This document shows, piece after piece, positions 37,025 through 47,933 of a stretch of DNA of 64,000 nucleotides (its first letter is position 1; the number at the start of each line of letters is the position of its first letter). Location of the stretch: NCBI GenBank assembly GCA_007644065.1, contig VJWN01000005.1:62001-126000 (forward strand). The letters run 5' to 3'. The notes beneath the pieces are model-generated. The model did not search any database and had not been told where the DNA came from. It worked only from the letters and a program-made list of their open reading frames with translations. The DNA comes from Margaritispora aquatica. Lineage: Eukaryota; Ascomycota; Leotiomycetes; Helotiales; Discinellaceae. A program made the position numbers and the translations under genes.

Positions 37025-38980
37025 ATGCAGCAGATTGGTATGTTTTTGCCGATGATTATTAGATTATTTGCTAATATCCAGAACAGATGTCTTCCTCGCT
37101 CCTCTCATCCCGGCTCTGATTCTTCTTCATCTGGTAGTAGCACCCTACACGAAAGTCGAAGAGTCCTTCAACATCCAAGCCATCCACGACATATCCACCT
37201 ACGGCCTCCCTTTCCAAAATATTACCTCCAGCATCCAAACTCTCTACGATCATGCCACATTCCCCGGCGCAGTTCCACGAACCTTCGTGGGCGCCCTCGC
37301 TGTAGCAGGAGTGTCAAAACCCTTGCTCCTACTCACTGGAGGTCAACATGCCCAACTTGTAGTCAGAGCCGTATTGGGACTCTTTAATGCATACGCGTTG
37401 TTGAAGTATAGAGGGAGCTTGGTAGGCGCGTATGGAAGAGATGTCGGGAGGTGGTTCGTCTTGCTGCAGGCGTCGCAGTTTCATGTTATTTACTATGCAT
37501 CGAGGACGTTGCCGAATATGTTCGCTTTTGGACTTAGTGAGTTTGCACACTTGTGCCATCCATTGCTTATGTGAATGCTATATGCTGAGACTGAAGTGCA
37601 GCCACGCTTGCCCTGAGGCAATTCCTTCCTGTGAATGGGCCGCAAGATGCGGGTAGTGTCCAGAGGAAGCAGAGGTTGGGCATCTTCTGGTTTGTGTTTG
37701 CGGGCGTGGTGTTTCGCTCCGAGATTGCGGTGTTGTTGTTCACGCAGCTTACGTCGCTGCTCGTGCAGTCGAGGATTTCATTACAGACTTTGATACCAGC
37801 TGGTATTGTCAGTGCCATGGTGGCTTTGGCTGTCTCTGTGCCAATTGACTCGTATTTCTGGCAAAAGCCTATTTGGCCAGAATTGGCAGGTTTCTATTTC
37901 AATGCCATCCAAGGCAAGTCGGCTGACTGGGGGACTTCTCCATTGCACTACTATTTCAGTTCTCTCGTCTGGAAGCTGCTGCTAAATCCTTTGATGATCA
38001 TTCTATTGATACCATTTGGCTTGACTATTCCGGCCACCGGTCGATCCTGCAGAGATCTAGTCTTTCCTTCTGTTTTATTTATAGCTGTCTACAGCTTGCA
38101 GCCCCATAAAGAGGCACGCTTTATCATCTATGTTGTTCCTCCTCTTACGGCTGCTGCGTCACTTGCGGCTTCTTACATCTGGACAAGAAGATCGAAGAGT
38201 CTTCTTTATCGAGTAGGCTCACTACTTGTGCTAGCTTCTGTCCTAGGTAGTTTTGGGGCTTCCACGATGATGCTACTGATTTCCTCACTCAATTACCCTG
38301 GTGGGGATGCATTTTCGCAACTGCACGACACAATTTCAAAGAAGACATGGACAATCTCTTCAGGAACATATGAGAATATCTCCATCCACATGGATGTGCT
38401 TTCCTGTATGACAGGCGTGACACGCTTCCAGGAGATGCCATGGAGGAATTTGAACATAACGGAGCTTCCAGTCCTCCATAGTCGTCCTGTTCAATTCCTG
38501 TACGACAAGACGGAAGATCAAGATCTGCTGTTGAGACCAGAATTCTGGGAGAAGTTCGATTATGCGCTTATGGAAGAGCCAGAGAGAGCAATTGGCAAGT
38601 GGGAAACCATCCATACTATTTTCGCCTATTCGGGCATCGAGTTCCTGCGTCCTAAGGATGGATCGTCGTTTTCGGAGCGTATTGAGAGAGTTTATGCAGC
38701 CAACAACCTTACTGTCTTACATGACGGGCAACCACTCCCTCCGACCAGCGAGGAGGTCATGGAAGCTGTTGAGGGGAATGCGGATTTAGTAAAGGAAGAT
38801 AGAGAGGAGTGGCAGAGACAGAGGAATGATAGGAAAGCCAAGCTGCTGTTTGAGGAGATGGGGAAGCATGGGACATATAATCTTGTGCGGGATGGTATTA
38901 GGAGGATTACGGGTGGGTGGTGGGTAGGTCCCAGGATGAGTCCGAGGATAAGGGTGTTGAGGAAGATTAGGGATGAGTAG
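37025..38980 (+). CDS. ALG12: ALG12 dolichyl-P-Man alpha-1,6-mannosyltransferase
   Basis: GT22 ER membrane enzyme that adds the eighth, alpha-1,6-linked mannose to the lipid-linked N-glycan precursor on the lumenal side. Exons 37025-37037 (13 nt), 37087-37536, 37602-38980; 613 residues. The N-terminus reads MQQIDVFLAPLIPAL, followed by VVAPYTKVEESFNIQAIHDI, which carries the lumenal acidic motif of the family. SRTLPNMFAFGL precedes the second intron, TLALRQFL follows it, and VFRSEIAVLL and the HKEARFI motif lie further on. Roughly ten hydrophobic segments. The C-terminal 130 residues are soluble and charged. The first 13-nt exon is supported by phase and a GCTAAT branch point, but a different start cannot be excluded. 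Confidence 0.92.
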
Positions 38981-39343
38981 CACTTGGCTTGTAAATATGA
39001 GCGTAGGTTTCTTGATACTCAAGAAAAAGCATTATCTTAAGAATAAAAGATATGGTATGTACTTATTTTCTCCAGCGTTATACATCAGGCTTTTCTGCTT
39101 AGGCAACGTCATGTGATGCCATCTTTTGACTGACGAGGGCTATTCGCTGCCTGGAACAAGGCGTTAACCGAGCTCCGCACTGCCTACTTCATGACACTGC
39201 CACCAACCAAGGCTCTACCTCATCAGAGTTATGTACCGAAAAAGAACCTCAAACACCCAGCAATTTCGATTTTCTGCTGTCACAGAGTCTCTGCTATCAC
39301 TGAGCGTCTTCAAAAATTTAAATTAGAAGTTCCGAATCGAAAG
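38981..39343. other. Intergenic region ALG12 / 2EXR gene
   Basis: Probably ALG12 3' flank plus promoter/leader of the next gene; an in-frame upstream ATG at 39191 could extend the 2EXR protein by 51 residues. Confidence 0.4.
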
Positions 39344-40701
39344 ATGGAGCGTCGCACGCCTCCAAGAGTAAGACCGGCATGGCAACCTCCTAATGCTCAC
39401 ACACCACCGTCAACGAACACGACTTCCCGGAGACCAACTACCCAAAGCATTCCAGACATGAATATGCCTACATCTCCTAGATCTCTGGTCAAAAGTGCAT
39501 CGAAATCTCCAAAACCAAGAGCCAAATGGGTCCCACCCGGATCCTCAAATGTCATCGTCAAAGGCATAGATTGGAGCGACAAAGCTAGCCATCGAGCACG
39601 TCTCATCCGATCTCAACTATCGAGTTTGGAGAGCCATCTCAATCATAACAGGCAGCTCTCAAAATGGCCCACAGCTCAAGTTGTCGCCTTGCAGCATCAG
39701 CTTGCTGGAGAGCCAGTACCGTCACTATGGCAGGATGTGAATCCCACTTCTCCTGAGCTGAGCTCTCTAACGGCTGCTCCAGAGGAAGGGAGGAAGAAAT
39801 TAGATAGATTCGAGTATTTTGGACAGTTGCCCACGGAGTTGCGACTTCAGATCTGGAAACTCGCTGCGAGGCTGCCGAGGTGGATCGAGGTGCGTTGCGT
39901 GCAGTTTTTTTCCGACTACCCTGATATCAATATTGGGCGTTTTGGTAACTTGGAATCCGTGTGTCGAGAGAGTAGGGAGGTTGCGAGGGCTGTGAGAAAG
40001 AGTGACGGTCGTGCCAATTTCAGGTGAGCCTTTCTCCCTCTCTCTGCCTGTTTAGCAATTCCCGTGAGCACAGGACTGGGTAAAGCAGGGTTAAGAGAAA
40101 GTGTCAGAGAAATTTAAACAGAGATAAGCGATATATTGAGATTTTTCAGCTCTGACGATGATCAAATAAACAGACGTAGCGAACCACAGAGGGCTATATA
40201 CCGGCCCATTCGCTACACGCCTTCGCGCGACACGATCTTCCTCCGACCTCTTGACCCTCTGTCCGCCGACTTCTCAATCTGGGAACCTCCATGGCCATCA
40301 AATCTGTCTTCCATTCAGCATCTCGCCATTCCACTTGAACAGGACCCGTCAAAAAACCCGCTCGATGTGCTGACTTATCCGGTTTGGAGCAGAGTGGTAG
40401 CCTCCTGTACGAACGTGAAGAGCATTACTTTTGTTTTGGGCACGAGGGAGGTCAGTTGGCGAACTTGGGGTGGAGTGGAAGCGAGGAGAGTGGACGACGC
40501 CGGAGGCAGGGAATTGTTGTGGTCTCGGAAGAGGATTAATGTGGCTGATTTGAGGGGCGAGTGTGCTGCTTGGAGGGTGAGTGACGATGGTAGAAGGTGG
40601 GTGTGTACTTGAATGAATCGAGCAGATAAGATCTAACAGCCCTACATGATTCGCAGCTTGTGATTGAGGGGAACGAGAAACGCCTTCGTCGAAGCAACTA
40701 G
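39344..40701 (+). CDS. 2EXR-domain fungal protein
   Basis: Member of the large fungal 2EXR group, function unknown. Exon 1 is 39344-40023 and exon 2 starts at 40150; the join gives SSDDDQINRRSEPQRAIYRP. The hallmark is FEYFGQLPTELRLQIWKLA followed by PRWIEV, with ESVCRESREVARAV as the second ExR-like helix. The N-terminal 110 residues are basic and Pro/Ser-rich. The simple reading stops at 40612 (361 residues from the chosen start). A third exon is plausible: donor GTGTGT at 40601, CTAAC branch point and a GCAG acceptor at 40656 restore phase and add LVIEGNEKRLRRSN, ending at 40701 (391 residues). I chose ATG 39344 for its strong A-rich context; 39191 is the alternative. Confidence 0.75.
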
Positions 40702-42935
40702 GTTGCCATGTTGAAATTTCGAAATGTAATTCGTACAATCCTTGAGAACCAGTTGAATTTGCCGCGCTTTTGGCACATTCGAGGAGACAATCTCATCGCC
40801 ATATTTCCGTTGTATACTTTCTAATCCAGCCACAACATAGAATAATTCCACCCACCTCGCTTCAAACACATGTCAGGTAGGTACTGAAGATACGTACTAC
40901 GGACGGAAACGCCGGCCCACATGCATCTAGACATCCTCGATTCGTGACCTCAAGACAGAGTCTACTCATGCATTACCCCAAAAAGGACTCCCACGTGGAA
41001 AACTCTGCACAAACAACAATGCAGCCAATGCAGCCAAACGTCGCATCGAATCGTTTGGTTGAGAGAGACGCACATACGAGGCGGCGCTACCGAGCAGCCA
41101 AGAGGATCAAAGAGTCAAAGGATAAAAAGTATCCGGACGCGGCTCAGGCAAATTCAATAGCGCAATGTACCTCCGTACCAAGTCACGAAAACTTCGGATC
41201 ATGAACTCTCACTTGTTCGGCAAAATGCCTCCCGACGACAGGTACATAACGCGGTTACAACGTGGGCTTTTCTAAGCGTCTTGGAAAGTCAACTCAAGTG
41301 TTGTTGGATTTCAGGAGTAAAGATAGGTTTGAGGAAATGATATTACATAAGCTATGGGTGAAATTATACAAGTCAGGTGCCGAGGTATATGGTTTAAGCG
41401 ATGCCGTTTAGAGAGTGTGAGACATAAACCTCACGCCCAAGACATATCACACAATTGTTTCGCTTCCTCTCTTTGCTTTTGACGATCGGTCAGCCATCAA
41501 CCTCTCGATCAAGCCAATCTACAGACCTTCAACGTCCATGCACGAGGTCCGCTCACGAACCATCCGTCTGAGAGTCGTAAACGGGAATCTGATATGTCAT
41601 GAGTATCGATCTAGCTATCTACCCGCTCTGCTTGACTCCTTCTCTTGGTCCTCTGCCCCGTTTAACCTTAAGATCCTCCTCCCACGCACCTCATCTCAAC
41701 TCGTGCATAGGTATCTGCATTGACTTTCCGGCCCTCCTTCCTATCTGCTGCAGCTTTTTTTTTTCTGCGTTGCGCTGCGTTGCGTTGCACATGCACTGTT
41801 GCGTCGTCTGTTCCCCAACAACAACCACGAGGTGAGCACATGGTCGTGAAGGGATGTATCCTCAACGTTTGACGCTAAAGCTCGCGGCTGCTGCTCCTTT
41901 GCTACTTTGAGGCTTGGTTCTGGTTTTGGAGGCAGTGGTGAACTGTGCTTGTGGGGCTGTGATTGGGTGGATCGAGAGATGAAGAGGAAAGACGGCGTTG
42001 TGGGAGGGGAGGGGAGGGTTAGTGTGGTGCTGAAGAAAGAAAGGGCAGTGTCTACGATGCCCTTCTCCTAAGCACAGCACCGTGCCTATGGTGCCGGATC
42101 TTTGGTGGTGTTTTGGTTGACAAGTTGGCAAGTGCGTATCTTGTGATCCTGAGGCTGTTGGAATTTGTCGGTAACTGTTTTCCATGTTGATTTGTTTGAG
42201 CTTATGAGCTGGTCACTCGAATGTCTCTCACACTCAAACCTTGAAAGCCCCTTTCAAACCAGGAAGCCAATTTAGCTTTTATCTCCCAATCTCTGGATAT
42301 TGCTAGTTTCCTCGTTCTTTCGATTGATCCAGTGATCAGTACCGTCCGTATATCGTATCGAGTATCTACCTCATGAAGAAGTGTGTTCACTCCAATTACC
42401 GTAGTAAAAGCGGCCTCAGCTACCCACGAACTCTAAAGTCCACTTCAACTGTCCATTTTTCTTCACTAACACGCTAACACATTGGGGCAATGTAGATCTC
42501 GATCTCAGCGGACTGATCTACGGGAAGGCCGTAGCTTTTTGGGGAACGTACTTCCTTAGTGAGAAAGGTACGTGCTTTCTTTCGACTTGACTAAAATTTG
42601 TACTTTATCACGATTATCTGCTTCCTTGTTTTCTTTTCTCGCTACCACTCTTTCTTCGTGTATCACTCTCGTTATTAAGTTGATGTTGTTTGATATTATT
42701 GTACTTTGTTTACTGTATCGAATACCACAACTAGGACAGCACTGAGTGAGGAAGTCAACCGAGATTTTCTTCCCACTTCTTACTGCAATACTACCTTCCC
42801 TCCTTAGGTAGATCGACATTTGTACAAGATTAGTTACGCTCAAACCAAAGTCTATTGGTTTCTCATCACCATTTCACACCTCGCCTAAACTCATCATCCT
42901 CCTTCTCAAAAATCCAGGACATCTCAGAAACGAAA
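40702..42935. other. 2.2 kb region without a recognised gene
   Basis: It includes an unassigned 86-codon plus-strand frame (40944-41204) that is basic and Gln/Ala-rich, a GCGTT-repetitive pyrimidine patch at about 41755-41795, and a long CT-rich stretch before the small gene at 42936. Probably regulatory and leader sequence. Confidence 0.45.
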
Positions 42936-43181
42936 ATGTGCACCGTCAAGCAATACAAGTCTCGTGACTGCAAACACGAATGGATGGTCATCGACCAAGA
43001 ATGCAAATACGGCCGCGGCTTCATCAATTGTCCGTATCTCAACGGTAGCCAGCCCTTGCCGATTATAGCGACCGATTTGCCAGCTTCACGATACGACTGC
43101 CCGAAGTGTGGACGCATCTCGTGGATGCAGGATGCGAATCGCATTCAGCTGGTTAAGAACAAGTCATGTGTTATGATGTGA
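42936..43181 (+). CDS. Small Cys-rich protein, possible zinc-binding
   Basis: 81-residue single-exon protein, no signal peptide. It starts MCTVKQYKSRDCKHEWMVI and has seven cysteines plus an HEW motif; DCPKCGR near residues 54-60 looks like half of a zinc ribbon, and Cys23/Cys32 could supply the other half. The C-terminus is KNKSCVMM, close to but not a standard CaaX box. Small proteins that begin with this CTVK...C motif are widespread in filamentous ascomycetes, as I recall, but I know no function. ATG 42936 has an AAAA context and is preferred over the in-frame codon at 42855. The gene converges on the dioxygenase gene 120 bp away. Confidence 0.75.
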   Translation: MCTVKQYKSRDCKHEWMVIDQECKYGRGFINCPYLNGSQPLPIIATDLPASRYDCPKCGRISWMQDANRIQLVKNKSCVMM

Positions 43182-43301
43182 TGAAGTGGATGTCACACAT
43201 TTTAAGAGAAAATGGAAAACAGAATGGAGCACTTCATCGTGTTGTTGTATGCCAAAAAAGGATATCAGAACTATGTACAGGAGAATGAGACCGACGGGAG
43301 C

Positions 43302-44611
43302 TCATTCAGCATCTAGAGGACAAACAGGAGGCTGGTCATTCACTTGAATGCCTCCCCTCTTCTTCTCAGCTGAATCATGGAACGGCAGCTTCCATCCGCC
43401 TTCGCTCTCTGGAGTCGCCAACCACAACCTCATGAGATGCCTCCTCGGCATTGGGGGTGCATGATCCTTGTACTCCGTCCTCGCATGCAGCACATGCTCA
43501 TTGCTCAAAAACTGGATATCGCCCACCTCCAAAATCATATGTAGCCTCAGCCGATGGCACGTCTCCTCCAGCACCTTCGCAGCCTCGACCTGCGCCTCGC
43601 TCAGCTTCGGGATGCGGCCGGTGCTCATGAAGCGGTCGAGCGACTTCACATAGTAGGGATCCCATTTGCTGTATACTCGGCCGTTGGCGCCGCGCTCGAG
43701 GTAGAAGACTGAGGTGCGGATGTATGGCTCCTCGCCAATGGACTCCTCGCCCTTGCGATCGAAGTACCATATTGGTTTGGTGAGGGTTTCGGCCACATCT
43801 GGGCGCGTACGTTGGAGTTCATTCCAGACGTGATGGGAGGAGACAATGTCAGACTCGCCTCCTTCTAAGGCGCGAGCTATACAAAGAAGACCAACGATAT
43901 CTGAGTCGTCGGCGTGGAAGAATTGTCTGGGCATTAGTTAGAATTTCAATGTATTTGTACGAAAATCTTAATTTTACCTCGCATTTGTTCTGTAGATTCG
44001 AACTCGATCAATGGCTGTTGGGTCGTCTCCTAGATCTTTTACATGACCAAGAACATGTCCTCGTCCGTTTTGACTAACGAAGTATCCGAGATATGTGCCC
44101 AAACCCATATATGCCACAGCAGACTTATGATTTCCCCATTTCTCTACTGGAAATCCTTTGAACAAAATGAAACCCTTGCCATTGAGGATTTCGGCACGAA
44201 TAGAGCCAAGCAAAGCCGAGAGATTCTGTAGCGGGAAGTTTTCCTGAAATCATTGAGTCCACGTTGCCAAATTCACATCGCTTATACACCAACCTTCGAA
44301 ATACCAGTCAATGGCGTTTTGGCTGCCAGAAACTTGTCTGCAGCAGCACTCAACTCAGCAATTTCCTCGTCATTGAGCACATGAATCCATCTCTCGGGAT
44401 TGTTTGCGTAGTCTTCCGCCTTCCAGACCGTCTCACCTGTGATTTCCTTGGGGAAATCTGAATATGGACGAATTTGCTCGTAAATGGGGGGATGTTGACC
44501 AGAGGTCTTGATGCCGTCTGGGAATATCTTTCTGTCCACTGGACGCTGCGCAGGACTCGACAGACTATGAGGTGCCACGGGCTGGAAGTCGAATGTGGAA
44601 GAGGGCGCCAT
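43302..44611 (-). CDS. TauD/TfdA-family Fe(II)/2-oxoglutarate dioxygenase
   Basis: Non-haem iron oxygenase of the TauD/TfdA (clavaminate synthase-like) group; in fungi such proteins may attack sulfonates, xanthine, or secondary-metabolite intermediates. Exons on the minus strand: 44611-44294, 44243-43978, 43926-43302; introns of 50 and 51 bp; 402 residues. The iron ligands are visible: H199-x-D201 in QFFHADDSD, split from the preceding exon by the second intron, and the distal His342 in VLHARTEY, with the 2-oxoglutarate-binding Arg in RRHLMRLWL shortly after. GKGFILFKGFP in the middle is typical. No signal peptide. It stands alone, with no biosynthetic neighbours, so substrate is open. Confidence 0.9.
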
Positions 44612-45149
44612 TGTGCTTGTTTGACTGCTTGTATATGGATGGAAGGGTAGATGGAAAGATGGCAATGAAGGTATAATCGAGGCGGGGTTCTGGTTGCTAT
44701 CCGACTTCACTCGAAATTCACATAGTACGCGTACACTTGTACTTTTTATAGCCTGGTCTCAAAGCTTTTTGGAGAAGCTACACAATGAGGTGAATGTAGA
44801 TCACCATTGCGTGCTTCCTGTTCTGCCCCGCACTAGCTAGAGACGATGGCCGTGACGGCCAAGAGGATCCTTGAAGTTGGGGCTCAAAGAAAGGGGACAA
44901 GCGAGATTTACCTATCACCACGTGATATAGAAATCCTTATCGCGACCCTTGTCGATCAGCAGAATTTTGAATTAGCGGGCAAGGCTGCAAAAGTCAAGTC
45001 GTGAGCTCAGTGAATTTTCCATCGAAGTGAATTGACAGTGGCAGTACTAATTGTGCCCACATGTCTTGCTCAACATTCTTTTCTCGAATCTTAAGTTCAT
45101 ACCGTCATAACTACGCAACTCTTTTCCCCAAAATCCACCTACCTTCAAA
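44612..45149. promoter_or_regulatory. Divergent promoter region dioxygenase / DHR2
   Basis: 538 bp between two outward-pointing start codons; no other gene. Confidence 0.5.
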
Positions 45150-47933
45150 ATGCCAGAGAAGGTCCACACGAAGTTTACGGATGACGAGCCTGTCTCGACC
45201 ACAAAGCCCCAAACAATTGCAAACGATAATGCGAAGTCAAATTCAATTCACGATGAGAGACCAGTTTCTGCTCAGGCAAATATGGGCGTGAAGAGACTGA
45301 GAGATGGCAGTCCAAAAACTACCTACAGCGCGAATCCGGCGAAGAGTGCGAAGCTGCAAGAGGCCTTCAAGAGTTCCAAGATTGGGGAGAAGACATTCCA
45401 GAAGCGAGAAGAGTTCAAGCCAAAGAACATTTTCAATGGCCCTACAAAATCGAAAGCCAATGCGCGTGTGGTAGCAAAACCACCTATCAATCAAGTGCAG
45501 AATGGAGGATTTCAGTCAAACAATCTTGGCAGGCCCATGAGCGACAAATACAACCCGGCGATGCTGAAGAGAACTGCGCTGGCTCTTGAGAAGACTCGAA
45601 AGGAATTGCCGATCTGGTCGAAGAGGTTGGATATCCAGTATGCCCTGAAACATAATGATATCTTGCTTCTCAATGGAGAGACTGGTTCAGGAAAGAGTAC
45701 CCAAGTGCCTCAATTTTTGCACTCGCAGCCTTGGTGCCAAAGGAAGAAGGTTATGGTGACGAATAAATCCGGTGAAGAAGTCGAAGCATCGGTGGGAGGA
45801 ATAATTGCCATCACACAACCTCGTCGGGTGGCTGCTACAACGCTCGCTCATCGTGTTGCGAAAGAAATGGGTTCTCCTCTTCACGCTGGATGTAGAGAAG
45901 GATCAGTTGGTTACGCTGTGCGATTTGACAGTATCACTCCCTCAGGCATGAAGATCAAGTTTCTCACAGAGGGAATGTTGCTGCAAGAGATGTTACATGA
46001 TCCGAACTTGCGCAAGTACAGTGCAGTCATTGTGGATGAAATTCACGAAAGGAGCGTCGATGTTGATCTGGTGGCTGGCTTTCTACGGACAATTGCGCAC
46101 GGCGACAAGAAGGGAAGAGGAGGGATACCGTTGAAGATCGTGGTCATGAGCGCTACTCTTGATTTAGGTGGAATAGAAGCCTTCTTCGCAAAACCTGAAA
46201 GTAAGCCAAAATATCAGCCAGGTCATAACTACGGAACTGTCCTGGCACCCCACCTACCGAAACATGAAGTTGATGGTGTATTAGAGTCAGATGGGTCAAG
46301 GCGAACCTCAAACCAGTCTTACTCCTCGTGGGAGGGATTTAGTGACTCTGATGATGAGAAGAAGACAACACGGAAGGCAGAACAGAAGCCAGTCCCCAGC
46401 AAAGCCAGTGCAACCAATGGCATCAAGAATAGCAAGAAGCCAGTCAAAACTCATAATGAGGATTCTGATACCGAGAACACCAACGAAAGTGACTCTGAGG
46501 CAGACCCTAACGTTCCTGGAATTGCCAAAAACGGCGTTGCGGTTGAGTATGTTCGAGGCAGACAGTATGGAGTGGATATCATTTACGAGGCGAAGCCATC
46601 CCAGAATTATCTTGACAATATCCTTAAGACGATCCTTCAATTACACGTAAAAGAACCGCTTCCCGGAGACATCCTCGCATTTTTGACTGGTCAGGACGAA
46701 ATCGAGAGTCTTCAAACTCAGCTCGAAGGTTATGCCGAAAAGTTGGTCAAGACAGTACCTAGGATGAAAGTTATGCCTCTGTATGGTTCTTTGTCAGGGC
46801 CAGCTCAGCAGGAAGTCTTTGAGAAAGTGAGGGAGCCTTTTACACGCAAGGTTGTCCTTGCTACCAATATTGCAGAGACTTCGGTTACTGTATCTGGAGT
46901 TCGCTATGTGATTGATTGTGGAAAGTCGAAGGTCAAACAATATCGTCCGAAGCTTGGATTAGAATCCCTTCTTGCAAAGCCTATTTCAAGAGTCTCCGCC
47001 ATTCAACGCGCAGGTCGCGCAGGTCGAGAAGCAAAAGGAAAATGCTTCCGCGTATACACGGAAGATGACTACTTGAAGCTTGACCAGGACGAACTTCCCG
47101 AAATTCTTCGCAGCGACGTCGTTGAAGCCGTCCTGAAGATGAAAGCTCGTGGGGTTGAGGATGTTCTCGCTTTTCCTCTCATGGACTCACCTAACATCGT
47201 GGCCATGGAGAAAGCACTCTTCCAGCTACACATGATGGGTGCGATTAATGACGAGGGAAAGCTTACTGACGCTGGTCAGAAAATGGCCGAGTTCCCTCTG
47301 CCTGCTGTCTACGGTCGAGTGCTACTCGCAGCTGCAGAGCCGTCAGCCGATGTTCTTCTTGAAGCCATCGACGTAATATCCTGTCTCACAACTGATTCTG
47401 AAATTTACCTCCAACCACGATCTGATGAAGACCGCGACTCAATGGAGGAAAGTCGAGCCACTCTGCTTGATCGATCAGGCGACATTATCACCATGCTCAA
47501 AACAATGCAATACTACGCTGCCGAGAACAGCGATCGCGGCGAATGGTGCAAAGCACGTCTCATCTCCGTGCGAGCAATGAAGATGGCGATGCAAGTCCGG
47601 AAGCAACTCCGAGATACGTGTCACAGCATGAAACTCTTGAAAGAAAAACCAGCTCAGGATCCGCAACCATACCAAGATATCTCGCCCGACAAAGGAGAGA
47701 TAATCATTAAGACCTTCCTGAAGGCTTTCAACTTGAAGACCGCTTTGCTCGCTCCGGATAGCAAATATCTCACTACTCAGGGTAGGAACGAGATTGCTAT
47801 CCACCCAGCGAGTGTGCTGTATGGGAAGAAGGTGGAGGCGATTATGTTTTTAGAACATGTGTTTACGGCGAAGAGTTATGGAAAGAAGGTCAGTGCTGTT
47901 CAGGCTAACTGGATCATGGAGGCAATGGAATAG
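45150..47933 (+). CDS. DHR2: DEAH-box-family RNA helicase, Dhr2-like
   Basis: Nucleolar DExH helicase; yeast Dhr2 is needed for 18S rRNA processing. Intronless, 927 residues. Walker A GETGSGKST at about 176-184, TQPRRVAA, the motif II variant DEIH at 296-299, SATL near 333, TGQDEIE, ATNIAETSVTVSGVRYVIDCG and QRAGRAGRE are all in order, followed by winged-helix, ratchet and OB-fold regions. The N-terminal ~130 residues are basic and disordered. Between the two RecA domains lies an acidic, Ser/Lys-rich insertion of about 110 residues. Among DExH subfamilies the closest match I judge is Dhr2; Prp-type splicing helicases are less likely because of the insertion and N-terminus. Confidence 0.88.
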   Translation: MPEKVHTKFTDDEPVSTTKPQTIANDNAKSNSIHDERPVSAQANMGVKRLRDGSPKTTYSANPAKSAKLQEAFKSSKIGEKTFQKREEFKPKNIFNGPTKSKANARVVAKPPINQVQNGGFQSNNLGRPMSDKYNPAMLKRTALALEKTRKELPIWSKRLDIQYALKHNDILLLNGETGSGKSTQVPQFLHSQPWCQRKKVMVTNKSGEEVEASVGGIIAITQPRRVAATTLAHRVAKEMGSPLHAGCREGSVGYAVRFDSITPSGMKIKFLTEGMLLQEMLHDPNLRKYSAVIVDEIHERSVDVDLVAGFLRTIAHGDKKGRGGIPLKIVVMSATLDLGGIEAFFAKPESKPKYQPGHNYGTVLAPHLPKHEVDGVLESDGSRRTSNQSYSSWEGFSDSDDEKKTTRKAEQKPVPSKASATNGIKNSKKPVKTHNEDSDTENTNESDSEADPNVPGIAKNGVAVEYVRGRQYGVDIIYEAKPSQNYLDNILKTILQLHVKEPLPGDILAFLTGQDEIESLQTQLEGYAEKLVKTVPRMKVMPLYGSLSGPAQQEVFEKVREPFTRKVVLATNIAETSVTVSGVRYVIDCGKSKVKQYRPKLGLESLLAKPISRVSAIQRAGRAGREAKGKCFRVYTEDDYLKLDQDELPEILRSDVVEAVLKMKARGVEDVLAFPLMDSPNIVAMEKALFQLHMMGAINDEGKLTDAGQKMAEFPLPAVYGRVLLAAAEPSADVLLEAIDVISCLTTDSEIYLQPRSDEDRDSMEESRATLLDRSGDIITMLKTMQYYAAENSDRGEWCKARLISVRAMKMAMQVRKQLRDTCHSMKLLKEKPAQDPQPYQDISPDKGEIIIKTFLKAFNLKTALLAPDSKYLTTQGRNEIAIHPASVLYGKKVEAIMFLEHVFTAKSYGKKVSAVQANWIMEAME

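Noticed and set aside
41862..42185. 107-codon minus-strand frame
   Set aside because: Pro/His/Gln-rich low complexity, no splice partners in phase, no family resemblance.
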